Shown here: positions 48,637-63,400 of the stretch, piece by piece
Layout: every line of letters starts with the position of its first letter
How positions within the stretch are numbered: position 1 is the stretch's first letter
Source: Apis mellifera
Lineage: Eukaryota; Arthropoda; Insecta; Hymenoptera; Apidae
Length of the DNA: 64,000 nt
Assembly: GCF_003254395.2 (NCBI RefSeq)
Contig: NC_037652.1
Span: forward strand, 5,961,501 to 6,025,500
Direction of reading: 5' to 3'
The notes under the pieces: generated by a model
The model's database searches: none
What the model saw: only the letters and a program-made list of their open reading frames with translations
Told to the model about the DNA's origin: nothing
Made by a program: the position numbers and the translations under genes

Positions 48637-51600
48637 AGAAGAAGGGAGAAAAAGCGACACAAGTGGAAGAGAGAGAAAGAGAGAATATTTGAAACACAAG
48701 CGAAAGGAAGGTACTTAAGTTTCTCCCTTGAAAGAGGGAAAGTCATACAGAGGGGTGGAATTCCGGCCATAAGAGGGGCTCTCTTTTCAGTAACGCTCCT
48801 CATTGCGCAATGCACAGAGACTCGCGGTCTGGAAGTAAGATATTAGCTGTGGAACAATTCGCGACCTTCGTTCTTACGGTGAGTCACGATGAAAGTTAAA
48901 TACACCCGGAATTTTTTTCGCGCAACGCCTCTCGGAAGGAACCGGCTCCGCTCGTCCTGGAACTTGTTTCCTCGTAATTGCGGTAGAATGGAGGGGAAAA
49001 AAAGTGTACGCTGGAAAAATCTTTTCCCGAGGAATATTGCTCGTTTTATTTCAATTACCGTAGCCTCGTAAGTTTCGCGCTGCATCGACTGTAATTCGCC
49101 CTGTTTTTGCCTCGAAATTGGTGAGATTCCCAGATTTCTTTTTTTTTTTTCTCTCTTTTTCCTTTTTCTTTATTTCCCATTTACTGCTCCCTCCCTTTCT
49201 TTCGCTTGCTCTCAGCATTCTTATAAAATAGAAATTAATGACACGAGTCTTGATATCTTCCGCGAACAATCTTGACTTTCACCTTTACTTAACTTAAACT
49301 TGAAGAACTCACCGATCATCGAATAATATCAAAAAAGAAGAGAAAAGAAAAACGAGAAAAAAAGAAAAAAGAAAAGATCAACGACGAAAACTGAAAGATT
49401 CTTACGATGCGTACATGAAAAGAATGTAGAAAATATTGAACGATGAGAAGAGTGGGAAAAAATATTATGTCTGGATAGACCCGTAGAAAAAAAGGGCGGT
49501 TAGTATAATGGGAAGGGTCATGACCGTCTCGACCAAGGCTAGATCGCGTAGGTAGCGATAGAGGAGGAGGGGAGAAGGATCTCTGAATAGAGTTTACCCC
49601 GGTGAATTCAATTTCGTGGATAAAAAGAACCGCGATCGTTCGGCTCGATCGTCTATGCACAGAGACGACACGATCGACCGAGTCCTACGGTCATGGAAAA
49701 ATAGGGGAAAATCGTCGCGTTCCAGTCGGATATCACCGACTTTGGGGAATATACCTTTATCAATCGATAATTCGGTTTTTTCTCCTCCTACGCGCGCGTG
49801 TATAGCCAACATTTTTCAAAAGATCGAAGCTTTTTTCTTTTCTCCCCTCTCCTTTTTCTTTTTCTTTTTTCCACGAGATCCACGAGCAAACTCCCATCCG
49901 GGGGCGGGGTTGAAGTCCGTTGAAAGGGAACGCGAGGGCAAGGGCGCGGGCGTAGACAATGACATGAGCAGATTAAGGGACAGACGTAGACAATACAAGT
50001 GTGAGATTACATTTTGTCAAACGCAAAAACGGTGTAATTAAATAGCGGCGAATGTAGAAGGGCACGGGGTATCTAATGGAGTAAAGCTCTCTCTTATCTG
50101 CTTCAATGTACGACACGTCCTTTCCATTATGCGTCCGACGGACTCATTTAACCGGATCCCGCGTGTTCCATCGAGCGAAACAAACGTACCTTCTGCAGAC
50201 AAGCTCCGCTTGAAGAAAGAGGAAGAAAAGAGAGAGAGAGAGCCACTCGAGATCAGCTCGATATTTACCTAGGCTGGTGAACACGCTCGCTGTTAATTCG
50301 CTGAATAAACTTTTTCCCGCGAGGAAAGGCCACTTTGCCGCGGGGAATTGGAGTCTTGGAAGAAGAACACTCGATCAAACCTGTGCTTCGAGAATCCCTG
50401 CTTTCTGGTTACCTCCACTCTTACCTCCACCGATCGTTCCAAACGATTCTTCACCTTTAGAGGGAAGCACAGGGGTGAATTACTTTGCTGCTTTAGAGAG
50501 GCTAGGCCGATTTTGTTGCAACAACGAATCGAACTATAAAAATTAATCAAAATAGATTATTCCTGATGACGTAGAACTGAAAAGAAAGAAAGCTGGGGAA
50601 AGGATAAATAAGGAAGTTGGAGAAAAAAGAGGAGATTGAGAAAATCTGGTCGCCAAATGTTGATAATCATCGATGCACAGAAGGTTTGACGATTTTCTGT
50701 TATATATTATTCCAATAGGCGTGACAATTGGGAGCGTGACAATAAACGAGGGGTTGGCTGGGCTGCGAAAGCGATCGATAATTAAAAATTGTCTTAACAA
50801 AGGGATATATCCGCTCGATCGGATTTTGAACGGTGGGGAGACATCGATCAATCGTTACCGATTAATCATCGACGTTAATGGATGACTGGGTGAGCGCCGC
50901 CGCCACCGGGGATCGGGGCTCGACCCGATCGAATCGTTAACGTGCCCCCGGAACAAAGAAGCGCGTCGATAAGCTGGAAGGCAGTGGCGCGTTAACAGGG
51001 GGTTAAGTGCTATTAAAAGCTGGCTTACGTTAAAAACCGTGCGCGGGAGATAGAAGAACGGGAGAAGAAGCGCGACGACGCCTCGCCGTTACAACATCCC
51101 CTTCCTCCTCCCCCGAGCGGAAGCTTGAAAACAATTGTTCCTCGATCAAGGATGCTGCCGCATCTTCGAGATAATGGCTTCTATGTTAGAAACTCGTTCG
51201 AACGATTAATTATCCCCGGGGCAAATTACGCTTTTGTGTTTTCTTCCCTACGTATCTGACGGTAATCGAATTCTGATAAAAAAAAAGGATAGGTCAGGGA
51301 TGGTTAACCCCGCGTGATAGCTGTGTTCCCTCTGTTCTAGATATAAACAGAGAAAGAGAAAGAGAGTTTCTTACGCAATAATTTACACGATAATTTATTT
51401 ACGACAGGTTACAATTCTTCCTCATCCAGAATTAATCGTGGATGAATCACGTAGTGATTGATCGTTCGAGATTTCTGCGACACTTGAGGAAGAATTTCCA
51501 AGCAGCAACGTTGATCTTTCCGGTTCGCTCGCCGAGACAATTAAAAAGAAGAAAAAAAAGAACGACCCGATCGACCCTTTGCGTATTCCGTGCGCGCCGT

Positions 51601-54173
51601 CTGCTGGAGAAAAAAAGCGATTTCCGAGGGCATCCGTGCGCACGAGATTCCAACGATTCGGCTCCTCGAGTTGGAAAAACGCGTTCCCTCCGCCAGGATT
51701 CGCGTCGCCGCATCTTTCGTCGGTTTTCCGTCATAATCCTTCCGAAAGAGGGGGAGGAAAAAAATAAGCTGGAAGAAATGTCTACGATCCGCGAGAGAAA
51801 GAGAGAGGAACGAAGGGGTGGAAAGAGAGCACAGCATTGACATTGACTTTCCTTTCGGGGATGGAAGGAAGATAGGTGGAAGAGAAGAAGGAGGGAGGAT
51901 GCTGGCAGGTGGTGCTGGCCGTGGAGAAGACGGAATGGCGGGTTGAGAACGGGGACGTAATGCGAGGCGACCAATTGCGCGGAAGAAAATTATGGCCGGC
52001 CGCGTGTACCCATCCTCTGGGTAACGTAATTTCATCGGGAGGACTGCTCTGCGACACGGCTTTGATAATAAAGGGACAACGAACCGGGATTACGGCGTGT
52101 TCATTGTCTTCTTGCCGGGGATCGGGTAACAGATTCTTGGCTAGATGTTGATAAACCCCTGGTGCAGGGGTTGAAGGTTGCCTGGGATATAAGAAAGGAG
52201 CAAGAATAATGGAGGAGAGTTAATGTAATTAATCGTGAAAAATGGAGGACTGTGTATATATATTGCGTTTTTTTTTTGAAATGATCTTCGCGTGAAAGTA
52301 ATTCTAAACTGAAAATTTGAGAGCATGTTCGTGTTAATAAATAAAATTATAATACTGAGAATCTATACTCGTGTATGAAAAATGGCGAGCAATGCTACGC
52401 ATTCGTTAGCTGGAACGAAACTATCATATCTCTAAGTAATATTGAATTCTCTGAGACCATTACAACCCCCTTCTAAATACTCAGCTTACGAACAGATCCT
52501 TTGATGTACCGCTTCCAGAGCTTTTCGCCGTTGAAATATTCACACTATCGATTTGTTAACTGATAATATACTTGTTTGCCAACTGATCGTAAATTATTCG
52601 CAGAAACAGCAGCGTGCACGCGATGTTAGATAAAGAAATCTATCGATCTTCATTATAATACTTTGAATCTATCTTCACATGAGAATAAACTAAAAATTTT
52701 CCATCGATATAAATACCTATCTATTTAGACAAAAAAATAAATAAATAAATAAAAATCAGGAAATGATTCTCTGTAATTTTTTCAGATGCTGATCCTTGCC
52801 AATCTTCCTTTTCATTCGAGTGCAACAATGTGCAACTTCTTGGTAAAAATTGTAACAATTTTATATCCATAAAGCAAGCTAAGTTGGCAAAAGGTTCGAC
52901 GAATGCAAGGTAAAACATTTTAATTCGCATTTTAAAATAATTTATTCGTCGCGTTAAACGATAACAGTGTCGAAGATGAAGTTGTTGGATTTTCGCATTG
53001 ATCCATCCACGCGTATGAAGCACGAGAAAATGGAGATACGAATTGAAACGAATCGATCGTCGAGCGAGTCCCGTTATCGGTCCTTTTGATTACCCGATCG
53101 TCGAGTTTTCGAATATATCGTTTGGTTTTGGATAGGCTCATCTATCATTCCGGGCAACGGTACAACCGGCGCCTACGTAAAGGAGATACCCGGCTATGTC
53201 TCGAGTATGTATCGATAATTCATCGCGTGCCACGAGATACTCGTTCAAGATGAATTTCGTGCCTCGAAACCGATAATCCATCATTCGAACGGAATTCGAT
53301 AAACCGCGTATATCGTCCAAACCAGGTGATAAAGTTTCTCTTACACCCCCAAGTAATCTGTCTACGAATGATCGTGTTCGATTCGCTTGATATCTCGCCT
53401 AGGAAATAGCCGGCCAACGACAATAGTTAATAATTTTCCAAAGAGGCTTAGGGAAGATTTATCGGGGCTGAAGCGCTCCGCACATTCGACGGATATTGAT
53501 TTTCGATAAGTAAGTGCGAGAAACAATCGTGAAACGCGGCGAAAAATCGCAAATGGATCAAGAAATACGTTAAGAAAGTTCTTTCTCTCTCTCTTGGAAA
53601 ACGCGGCTGTGTTGTTCACGCATCGAACGTATTTAATCCAATCGAATCAAATTCATCAATGTCAATATTTTCTTAGCACGGTGTATATAAATATGGGAAG
53701 AAAGGGAGAAATTCTCGAGATATTATCGCGCTTTGTTCAAAAGAGAGTCGCAATTAATGCGTTTAATCCCTGTGAGGGTCGGTGGTAGTTAAGCCAGATT
53801 CGAAGAAACAGAACGCGTAAGTAATCGTTCCTCGATTAAATCGTGCCAACTCTGGAAACGGGTTTATATTCAATGTCGTTGCGTTTAATTGCACGCGCAG
53901 ATTGCAACGAAAACTAGACAGTTTTGTAAATAATTGGAAAGCAAGGGGCGCAGTTCGACGCAGAGCCTGGTTGCTTAAATAATTATATTTCCCCGGATCT
54001 CATTAGTACTTATGCTTCGCGACCATTCTCCCGCGCTTAACATTTCCGAAATTACCGAAGAACCGAGGGATTGTTGCCTCGAAATGTTGTTTACTTTCAC
54101 GCAACAAGCTTTGGAGGGAACGATCTCTAACTCGTTCTAACTCTTGCTTTTTCAGATTCTACTCGTTACACGG

Positions 54174-54199
54174 TATATATATATATATATATATATATT
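54174..54199. repeat. (TA)13 microsatellite
   Basis: An uninterrupted TA dinucleotide run in AT-rich non-coding DNA. Confidence 0.95.
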
Positions 54200-56558
54200 C
54201 GAAAGAAAGAAGAGATCGAGACTTTTTCGAGGTAAATATAAATACCGATTTAAATCTTTGTCTCTGCGATTTGAATAAAGAACAAGAGGGACAAAAGGTT
54301 CGGTCGATGAAAAGGCGCGGTGAATGTTTTGTCGAGGATACGAGTTCGAGAGTGAAACTTTTCGAGAATATTTTTTCTTTTTCGCAAATGGACATTGTGT
54401 TGGGAGCGAAGGAAATTAGTCACCCTCGGATGTAGTAAAAAAAAAGTTTCGAAAAGTTTTATACAACCTTAAAGCTAATATATTTGGAAATAAATTTTTC
54501 ATGAGTTGTTCTCGAAAAGCCATTTGTTACCGGGGGATACTCTCGTCGAGAATGAAAGTCACACTGTTCGACGCCCATTTTTAACCGAACGTCGATTTGT
54601 GAAAAATTTTCTTGAGGGGTTCGTCCATTTTCGAATGTATTTCTCACCTCAACATCGATAAGATAGAAACGAAATCCGAATCTTTTTTGTAGTTTTGTAG
54701 CATGTAGTTTAGAAATTATTGAAGAATTTTTTACGTAGGTAAGGGCATCAATTCCCATCACCTGCATTGCGCATCTGGTTCCGCCGTGTGCACTTCTATA
54801 CGGATGGATGGAACGTCCCACGTGCTTGGACGGGATACAAACACGGATCCAAGAGCAATGACATGCACTCATGGTACCGCATGAAATATTCCATTGGCCC
54901 GGCTACGTGATATTCGCAGACGCACGGAATATTCCTTTGTATCTTTGTCTACAGGTGACACGGCTAAAGTGCACTTTTCTCCAAGCGACGAATGAAAAAT
55001 GAGAGGACCAGTGGACGGATAACGGGGAAGAAACGGTCAGACACGCGATTCGTGGATATATATACAAGTTTTTCCTGGGCAAAAGAAAAGAATTAATGAG
55101 ACTGGGTGGAATGGTTGATTCTTGTAAAAAAATAAAAAAGAAAAAAGAAAGAGAAAGGAAGAAGAAGGAGAAAGAGAGAAGAAAGAAGAGAATTGGTACA
55201 AGGGAAAAGAAAAGTATCGCGAGAATGAAAGTTTCTCTTCCAACTGGGCAAGTGTATCTTCACTGGTCTAAAGTCGCGTGAATCGTTCGTCGGCCTTTTT
55301 TCCCTTTCTCTTCTACTTCTTTTCGTAGTGAAGAGAGATGGCGAGGGTTAACTTCATAATATAAATTTTCTTTCCATCCAAACAACACAAATGGATAAAA
55401 TCGAAGAAAGCGGAACAAATATCCTTTGTTCGCTGAAGTTTCGCGAAAATATTTTTCACGATATTGATGTTTCTTTCTTTCGTGAAAGAATCTATTTTTA
55501 TTTTCATTCCCTCTATATATTATTTGCATATTCAATCTTTCGTTACAAATATAAGGAAATATAAGGAGTATTTTTGCGATCAGTTAGAAAACAGTGAATT
55601 GATTCCCAGAATGGCTCGATTCCATCATCGTTAGAATGAAACCTTATCATCGATTGCTATCACGAAACCCTCGCAAATCAAGATTACGTGAGCTGTGTCG
55701 TTCTCGCCTTAACCTCGTTTCTCTTAACTTCTTGCCACTCATCTATGTCAAATCAGGTAATTTCAGTTAAGTGGTTTTGTGAAAAACGTTCGAAGCAAAC
55801 CGGTATTTCGTTAAACAACGCTTCTGTACGTTATCCCATAATTTCTGTGAAGGCGAGCATGAGAACGAAACCTTCGTCAATTCAACATTCTTCTTTTTCT
55901 GTCCGTTCTTCAATTTCTGTTTCGTTCTTCTTCCACGTCTTTGATTTGTGGTTTACTCTTAACAGACAACAGAATATCTTTTGCATTTATACCAATTCCA
56001 TTTCATACTAAAAGTATTAACGCAAAATTACAATAATTTAATAATAATGAATAATTTTTATGCGTTGAAAGTTAAATTATAATAAATTAGTTACAAAAAA
56101 AGAAGAAAATTAAATAATTAATTACATTAATTTTATTAGAGTTTTATTTAGAGTTTGTTAAATTATGACTAGTGTAAATTAAACAAGGTATGCTTGAATT
56201 GAAAATAGAAAGCAACACAACAGCGTTAATTATGGGTTGGGTGGCAACTAGTATTATAATTGTGTCGGGAAAATTACACTCTCAAATATACTGGCGCATC
56301 GTTATAGAAACATTTACAATTACCGCAGACAGAGCTGCAATTTCATTCTGCATACTCTATTCGTATTCCCTCTGTACGTGTTTGTCGTCATAAACCGAGC
56401 AAAGAAAAATACGCATCTTTTATGCAACGATATAAATCGTTAATGCAGCCGTTGTGCTTTTTATTAAAAATAAAAATAGTAGTATATTATTTATCTGCAT
56501 GCTTTTTGTCGTGTTAAGTTTCAACTGTGACCACGGTGCATGCGTCGCTTTGAATAAA

Positions 56559-56594
56559 CCAATGAGAGTGTACGGCGCGAATGCATCAGCCAAT
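56559..56594 (+). promoter_or_regulatory. Two CCAAT boxes of a putative promoter
   Basis: CCAAT occurs at 56559-56563 and 56590-56594, both on the plus strand, 31 bp apart. They directly precede a CpG-rich stretch starting near 56625. Paired CCAAT boxes 60-100 bp before a CpG-rich leader are typical of TATA-less promoters. There is no TATA box at the right distance. Confidence 0.4.
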
Positions 56595-56659
56595 AGGAAC
56601 GACGGATAGTAAATGAGCAGTTATGCGGCGCACGGTCGGGACGCCGAGTGGCGCGCTGC

Positions 56660-57110
56660 TCGCAGTACCGCGACAACCCTCGAGCTAAAAGCATCGTATC
56701 GATGCTGTCGGTGACCCGTGCGTGAATCGTGTCGTGAAACGTGAGAACCTCCTTCCCCTTTTCGTTCTCGTGATCCGACCAAATTCGTACGCAGTGCTGT
56801 GGCAGTGCGTCGTTCCTTTTTATCTTTCACTGTCTCTCTCCACCTTTCGTTGTCGCACGTCGAAAACTTGCGTGAAATTGCGGTAGACGCTCGCGCCATT
56901 ACGTGTCCCCCCGTACTTCGTTCGTTCTTCGACGAAAACAATTGTATTTACGGGTATTCTTTACGAATTTTGAGCACGAGTTTTTCTCGCAATGTCTGTG
57001 AGTGATATGTGAGTTGTGTTCTCGTCGTTCTTCCCGTCTGACATTGTTCATCCTTCTCGGAGGGAAGGAAGGAGTGACAAGCCGAATTAACATCAAGCAT
57101 CGCGAATAAG
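56660..57110 (+). other. Putative untranslated first exon, plus strand
   Basis: CpG-rich leader following two CCAAT boxes and ending in a strong donor, AATAAG|GTAAGACT, with GT at 57111-57112. It has no long open frame. Short upstream ORFs are present: 56702-56725 (7 codons) and 56992-57012 (6 codons, beginning ATGTCTGTGAGT). An initiator-like CGCAGTAC lies at 56661-56668. The AT content rises sharply after the donor, as expected on entering an intron. No acceptor or coding exon can be recognised before the window ends, so the gene would have a first intron longer than 6.9 kb. The gene identity is unknown. The exon is inferred from signal structure only. Confidence 0.4.
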
Positions 57111-57196
57111 GTAAGACTTTTTAAATGATATTATATTACGTTTATTAATCTTAAATGATAGTTATTATAGCATACTTATATTTGACTGATTTTTAA

Positions 57197-57257
57197 TTGC
57201 GTTCGAAAAATTGCGTTCGAAAAATGCGTTCGAAAAGTTGCGTTCAAAAAATTGCGT
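57197..57257. repeat. Short tandem repeat, about 15-bp unit, 4-5 copies
   Basis: TTGCGTTCGAAAAA recurs four to five times with one-base slips and a GTTCAAAA variant in the last full copy. Confidence 0.85.
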
Positions 57258-60200
57258 CGTAGAAATACATCGCGAATGATGCTATAGAATATAGATGGCG
57301 TACAATACACATACATATACGTATAATATGCGTTTCGAATTGTTTTTTATATGGATTGTTGACATCTGACTTGTTCGATTCTTTTCCAAGAATTTTCGTT
57401 GGGTAAGGCATTTGTTTTCGAACGTATACGTACATTCTGTGTTTCTCGTTTTGTTTTCTTCTTTTCTTTTTCTATACTTCTTGCGTCTTGTTTCCCATAA
57501 TACATTTGTTGCGCAGTATCGAATTACTTCAAGCCATAGTCGCGCTTAATGGAGGTTATATGATTGAAAAAAATAGAAACCGTTACTTTCCTTTATGATT
57601 GGCTATTTTTCTCAACCACAAAATATATTTTTTTTTTTCGTTTTATTATACAGAAGAAAAATTATTTATATAAATAATTTTTAAAATCTCGATTTGTACG
57701 AGAAAATCGAACGTAACCAACTTCAGAGAAAAAAGACTATAACGAATATTATTAGGAGAAACACAGGCAAATATCGGTATGCTATTCTGTGGTAGATTTG
57801 TGGATTTGTTACCGAAAATTTGTAACCTGAAACAATTACACTTCAATTGGATCGTCCCACGTTATGCCTCTGTCAATAGATCGTATAGTTAGACTATTTA
57901 GCTCGTTATGGTTGCGTATGGAGCATATATATTCGTTTCAAATTCAAAAAATTTGAACACACATTGTATAGTTTTAAAAAAAGTGGTCTGTTAACGATAT
58001 AACGATAGTTTCACTTGCAATTTTCAATTTTTTCTCTCGTAATTGGTCGGTAGTCTAACTTAATAACTTTTTTCCATTTTCGAGTGTTCGAAGAGCGAAA
58101 GTTTGTTTTCGCAATAATTTTCATGCTGATGGAAGCGTAATTGCCCCAGTTTTCGGTCCTTTTATGTGTTCCAGTGGTTGAATATATGACAATGTCGCGA
58201 AACATTTCTCGATTGAGTGCATTGAAAAATGAATTTGATTGTCGATGGTGCGCGCTTTATACGATTACCCCAGCTTTCGTGGTTCGAAAAAGATATAGGT
58301 TAGAATGGTTGTCGTTGTGTCGATATATAAAAAATAAACTAAGAATTTGATGGAAAAAAAAAAAAAGCTTTGAAATCAACCTTCCAGAAACAGTGTCAGG
58401 TTAAAGTAAATCGTTAATTCTTTCGAACACATCGATCATTTTATCGATCGATCATTATAGTGTATTTATAATTTCAATTTAACGCGTTCAACAATCATAT
58501 AATCCATCTCGATATTTTTCAGAAATATTACAGGATTTGATTTCATATTAACATGCTTATTAATCGATTCTCAATCAATTATTTCCTACTAGAAATTATG
58601 TGTACATCCATCAAAGTGTAATGCTCTGTTGCGCTTCTCATTACCATTTCTCCATTTAATTATCGAGAATGTATTAATTAATTGTTATTATCGTTAATTC
58701 TTTCACCTCTCCTTCCACGATTATCCGCGTTTATTCAACGTGTCTTTCATATACCATATAATAACATTATGAAAGATATCTTTATACATAATTAATCGCT
58801 ATCGTTGTTCCTTTTATTATTTTTTACAATAATTGCGGATCAGTACTCGTCGGAACAAACCAATCGAATATTAGATTTAAAGCATTCTTTCAAAATTTTA
58901 TAATATATTTTCGTTATTCGCATTTCAAACGTTTCTCAATGAACGGAAGATGGAATCGCGAATTATTGAAATTGGAATAGATAAAAGTAGAAAGGTATCG
59001 AGGATGGGTTATGCTTTAGTGGAAAGTTAACGACTTTTCGAAAGGAATAGGGAGTTTCACTTATACCTCGTGTACTTTTAAAACACGGCTTCTTCGGGCT
59101 AAAAGTGGTCGAAATTTGTTCGGTTCACCGGTCCATATCGCGAACCGAACTTTTGTAACGGATTCTAAGGATGAAGCACTCGAGGAATCCGATTGAAATT
59201 GAATATCCAGGGTGCAGGAACTTCTTCGGTTGTTCCTCTCACTTCTTGCTTCCCGCACTCTCGTCGACGTTTCACTTTATTATTGCTTCGACTGTATTGG
59301 TGGACAAGAAAGGAGGGTGGTGACTGGTTATTCTCGTTGTAAATCTTGTTTCGAGCAGTGGATCTAACCGAAAAACTTTTTCGGTCTTCTTATTCAAACG
59401 TTATTTAAACATAGGCAGAAATATCGTTTTTTCGATTCTAGGAACCGAACAAAATCGTTTCTTTCTATGAATTTATTCTTCTATCAAATTCATTTGTTGC
59501 TGAGGAGAGTTTCGATCATTAGATAAAAGTCGAATAAATTTTCACAGATATTAGTGAAGATAAAAGTGGTTCATAAATGTTTATATATAAATTACTCTTT
59601 TTATCGGTTATCGAATTATCAAAATGTAGAAACTAGAATTTGTATGTATTTCTCTTTGTAATTACTCGATTATTTAAATCACATGAGATTTTTTTTTTAC
59701 AAATTGAAATTGATACATTTTGAAATTGATACGAAATTTAAACATAAATGAATAAATAATAATAAATTAAAAAAAAAAAAAAACATATTTGTATTTTCTC
59801 TCTTTGTTTCTGTTCCCGATTATTAATATTCTCGACAAATTAATAAAATCATTAGCAAAAAAAAAAAACTTTTATATTTAAATTTATTATAAAAAATTAT
59901 AAATAATAGTACGATATTGTATCAATTATTCGTACGCAATGTAATAAAGAAATCTCATGGAAATTAATTAACGCGGAAAAAAAAAAAGAAAACGTAAAAA
60001 AAAATCTATACATTTCAAAGAATAATCGAACGCGTTTCAGCTAGGATTCGTATATTTATCTCTCGAAATTTATTAACATTTTCACTTTTAACGTGACAAT
60101 TCTCCGAGGCACGATATAAATCAACAACAATACCGCGAAAGCTTGCGGTCGTGCACGTGAAATACTGTCCCCGAAAACCGTACGAATGCACATTCTCTCG

Positions 60201-60365
60201 ATCGTTTTATGACCGACAGAATGGTGCCAGAATTTTTCGTTTTATTCGCCAGTGGAGAAGCACCGACATACCGGATGTCCGGGCGCATGCAGAGTCGCGC
60301 GTTGCCCTGGAACATCGGTGAACTACTACTACGTTTAAATTTATGTAAAATCTCCTCGTGGCCCG

Positions 60366-60408
<43 letters not shown>

Positions 60409-63400
60409 CTGTGCTGGCGGTGCTGCTTTTCATTATTTACGAGCCAACAAGTAATCGCGTTCACGACAACTTGTTGCTTACTAGAAAACTCTGAACTTGG
60501 CGGTCGTGGGACCATCGGTTCGTTTGTTCGCCAAAGATAATCGCGCGGCGAGCACGCGAACTCTTTCCTACTCGATTCCAGCGATTAACCGGGGGATTAG
60601 TTTTCGATTACACGCCGGGGAACCATTTCCGCGACCGATACTCGGGGAAAAAGAATTCTTTGTACCTTGTTATTGGATTGGTAATTTTATCCTGTTTTGT
60701 TTCGAACGGGGATTTTGGCGAATTTAAAAAAAAAAAGGAAAGGATCTTTGTAAATCCATTTTTAGAGAATTTAATTTTGGAGAATTGGTATCGAGGAGAA
60801 AAAAGTGTAATAATTTATTAATTTTTTTTAATCTTACTTTTATTCCATCCAGAATTCGGATTCTCACGTATAAATCTGTGAGAATTTAATTTTGGGAGAA
60901 ATGATAAAGCGTGATAATTTGTTATTGGGATAATTTTCTATTTTGTTTTGTTTCAAAAAAAAAAATTATCGACTCGATCTTTGGAATCGTTGGAAGCAGT
61001 GGAACAAAATTTCTTCCATTACTTTTCAAAATTTTGCAAACATTGTTGCAATGAAAACGCGGAAATATCTGAAAATCTTTACCAAAGATTTTCAGAGCGG
61101 AGCGGATATGATCTCGGAAAGATGAATTAACGGCAAAATGCCCGATGATAAATTCGTGGTGTAAAACTGTTTTCGTTCCACGGATTTTTCGGCTATCCCT
61201 CTCTGCTCTCGGATGTAAGTTAAGGGTCAGAAATTGGGTCAACTATGCCGGGGAGACAAACGGCCCGACACGTAAGCGAAATCCGGTTTTCTCATCGAGC
61301 AACATTTACGTTGCGAGATATTTTAGCGTGAGAGGGTAATGAAACGCAATGAAATGTGACGAAAAAATACGAGGGAAAGGAAAGCGAGGTTGAAGAAGGA
61401 GGGTGAAAGGAAGGAAAGGGTGAAAGATAGAGAGAGAGAGAGAGAAGGAAGATTGTTTTCGGTTAGACGACTATCTTTCTCTCTCTCTCTTTCTCTCTCT
61501 TCTCTCTATCTCTATGTCTCTGATTCTGTTTCTGTCTTTGTCTTTGCCTCTCTTTCCTCTTTCGTGTTCACAGCCAGAGAGAAAATCTCACTGTTTCACG
61601 ATGGTAAACGATATACGACTTTGCCGGTGAAATAACGTGCTCGCGCCTTTGTCCTATTCTCGCCTGAAAATGTTCCCCAAATTGAGGAATAGTAGAATGA
61701 ACTTGTTCACTTCGTGGATTTAGAGAAAAAAAAAAAAAAAAAAGAAATAAATCGAAATTTTTTTGTTTACATTCGAATTGGATATACTCGAATAGAATAT
61801 CTATCTAGCGATGTAATAATTAACGATTAAAATAGATATCTAATCGTGATTTTGAAGGATTATTTGTCTAGTTTATTCAATTGTCAGAATTGACGGGCGA
61901 TTAATTTTAAAAATTCCTTTTGTCGCGAAATTAACGTCAGTTTATCAATAATTTACTTTGATTCTGTTAGTATTACATGATATATATCAAATAAAATTTT
62001 AATTCAACGTCAATTACAAAATATTTAAGATATAATTCGCGATTAATATTTTTCAATCGGTCAAATTTAGAGGTTAACGTTCTCGATTAACTCTTGGATG
62101 GCTAATTTCATCAATTTTCCGTCGATTAATCTTCGTGTTTCTTTTTTTTTTTTCAATCGATTAACCATCAATACCACGAACCCGATATTCTATTTAAATC
62201 CATATTATCGAAAGAAAAAATCTTTATATTTCGTGAAAAGGGCTCATTTTCAATCAGCGGGACGATCCGATGTAACGATTGATTTTATCGGAATAATCAA
62301 ATTTTTTCCACTATAATATATTCAATTTGCATCCCAACAAAACGAGCTTCATTATCATTCTCATTTGCCGGATAATTAACGTTCACCGAATATTTTTAAC
62401 AACGTGAAATCCACTCCACTCGATATGCAACGATTCCCCTTCTCCACGATTTTTATTTTAAAATTATTCTCTATACATCGAGAAGAGGAGTTTCGATGCA
62501 TCTTTCTCGAGCTTTCGTTCCTCTCGCAGATGTAAACAGTTCCGTAAAAAGTTGCCCCGTGTAAAAATTGTCCCCCCAACATCCGATCCGGACGGAATCA
62601 TCGAAGATCACTCCAGTTTTATTTTAGTTTCTTGGCGGTGGAAAGTAATTAACGAGTTTCCTCTGATTTGGCAACCGGTTGCGGGGAGAAACGCATCAAC
62701 TTTCGGATGTGCGCGGTTCGTTAACGAGTTGTGTTAATACGCCAACCGCTCGGTTACTCGGCTTATTTGTATTTGCGAAGCGAATTAAGGCGCCAGCCAA
62801 CTCGTTTCCCAACTATCTGTCGGTGGATAAAAAGATTCCCGTTTTTCGAGCGGAGATCGAGCCTCGGAAAATTGCAATTCTTTCGATCCCCGTTTTCCAC
62901 GCAGACGGATATTCTCTCCGATTGTATTTCGATCGTTTCGTTTGGCTAATTCGATGATGCATCGCGTTATTATTTTGTCGTTTTATCGCGTTGCAAACTT
63001 TTCTCGAGAGCGTAAATAGTATTCTCTAGAGAGGATTGCTCTCTACGGGAGCAAAAAGGATAGAGTGGAGAGAATCAGTCTCTCGAGAGTAGAGTTGCTT
63101 TTGAGAAAAGAGGATTGTTCTCGGGGAGAATATAGAGTTGCACGTTCGAGTGCGAATTGTATCGCATTGCGGAATATCTGGCCCGTGATTACAAAACGGA
63201 TATAAATGTTGTACTACGGGATACAGTGCGGTTTATTCTTGGTTTGGATTAGTTGACTTTTGAAGAGAAAGCTCGCAGCATTCCGATAGGGGTTGAAATT
63301 CCGCCTGGCCTTACCACCGCGTTATTTAATCGCCAGTTGTTTACGAAGCTTAAATAACGTATCCCATCGTGCGAGATTGAAAAAGTTTGGCGAGTGGTGC

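Larger units (their letters stand above)
32060..56520. other. Long non-coding stretch, no supported gene
   Basis: No frame resembles a known protein and no exon chain could be built on either strand. It contains microsatellites and skewed tracts: GA-rich at 42957-42984, TCC/CTT at 45796-45852, (GAAA)n at 48615-48636, (TA)13 at 54174-54199 and several A/T homopolymers. Moderately GC-rich, purine- or pyrimidine-skewed islands lie near 33.7-34.4, 46.6-46.9, 50.9-51.1 and 51.5-52.0 kb, and could be regulatory. It may be intergenic or the intron of a gene with exons outside the window. Confidence 0.5.

Noticed and set aside
49496..49512. tRNA A-box-like sequence (GCGGTTAGTATAATGGG)
   Set aside because: Resembles the 5' part of tRNA-Asp or tRNA-Glu, but there is no B box (GGTTCGANTCC) at the right distance and no acceptor stem pairing.
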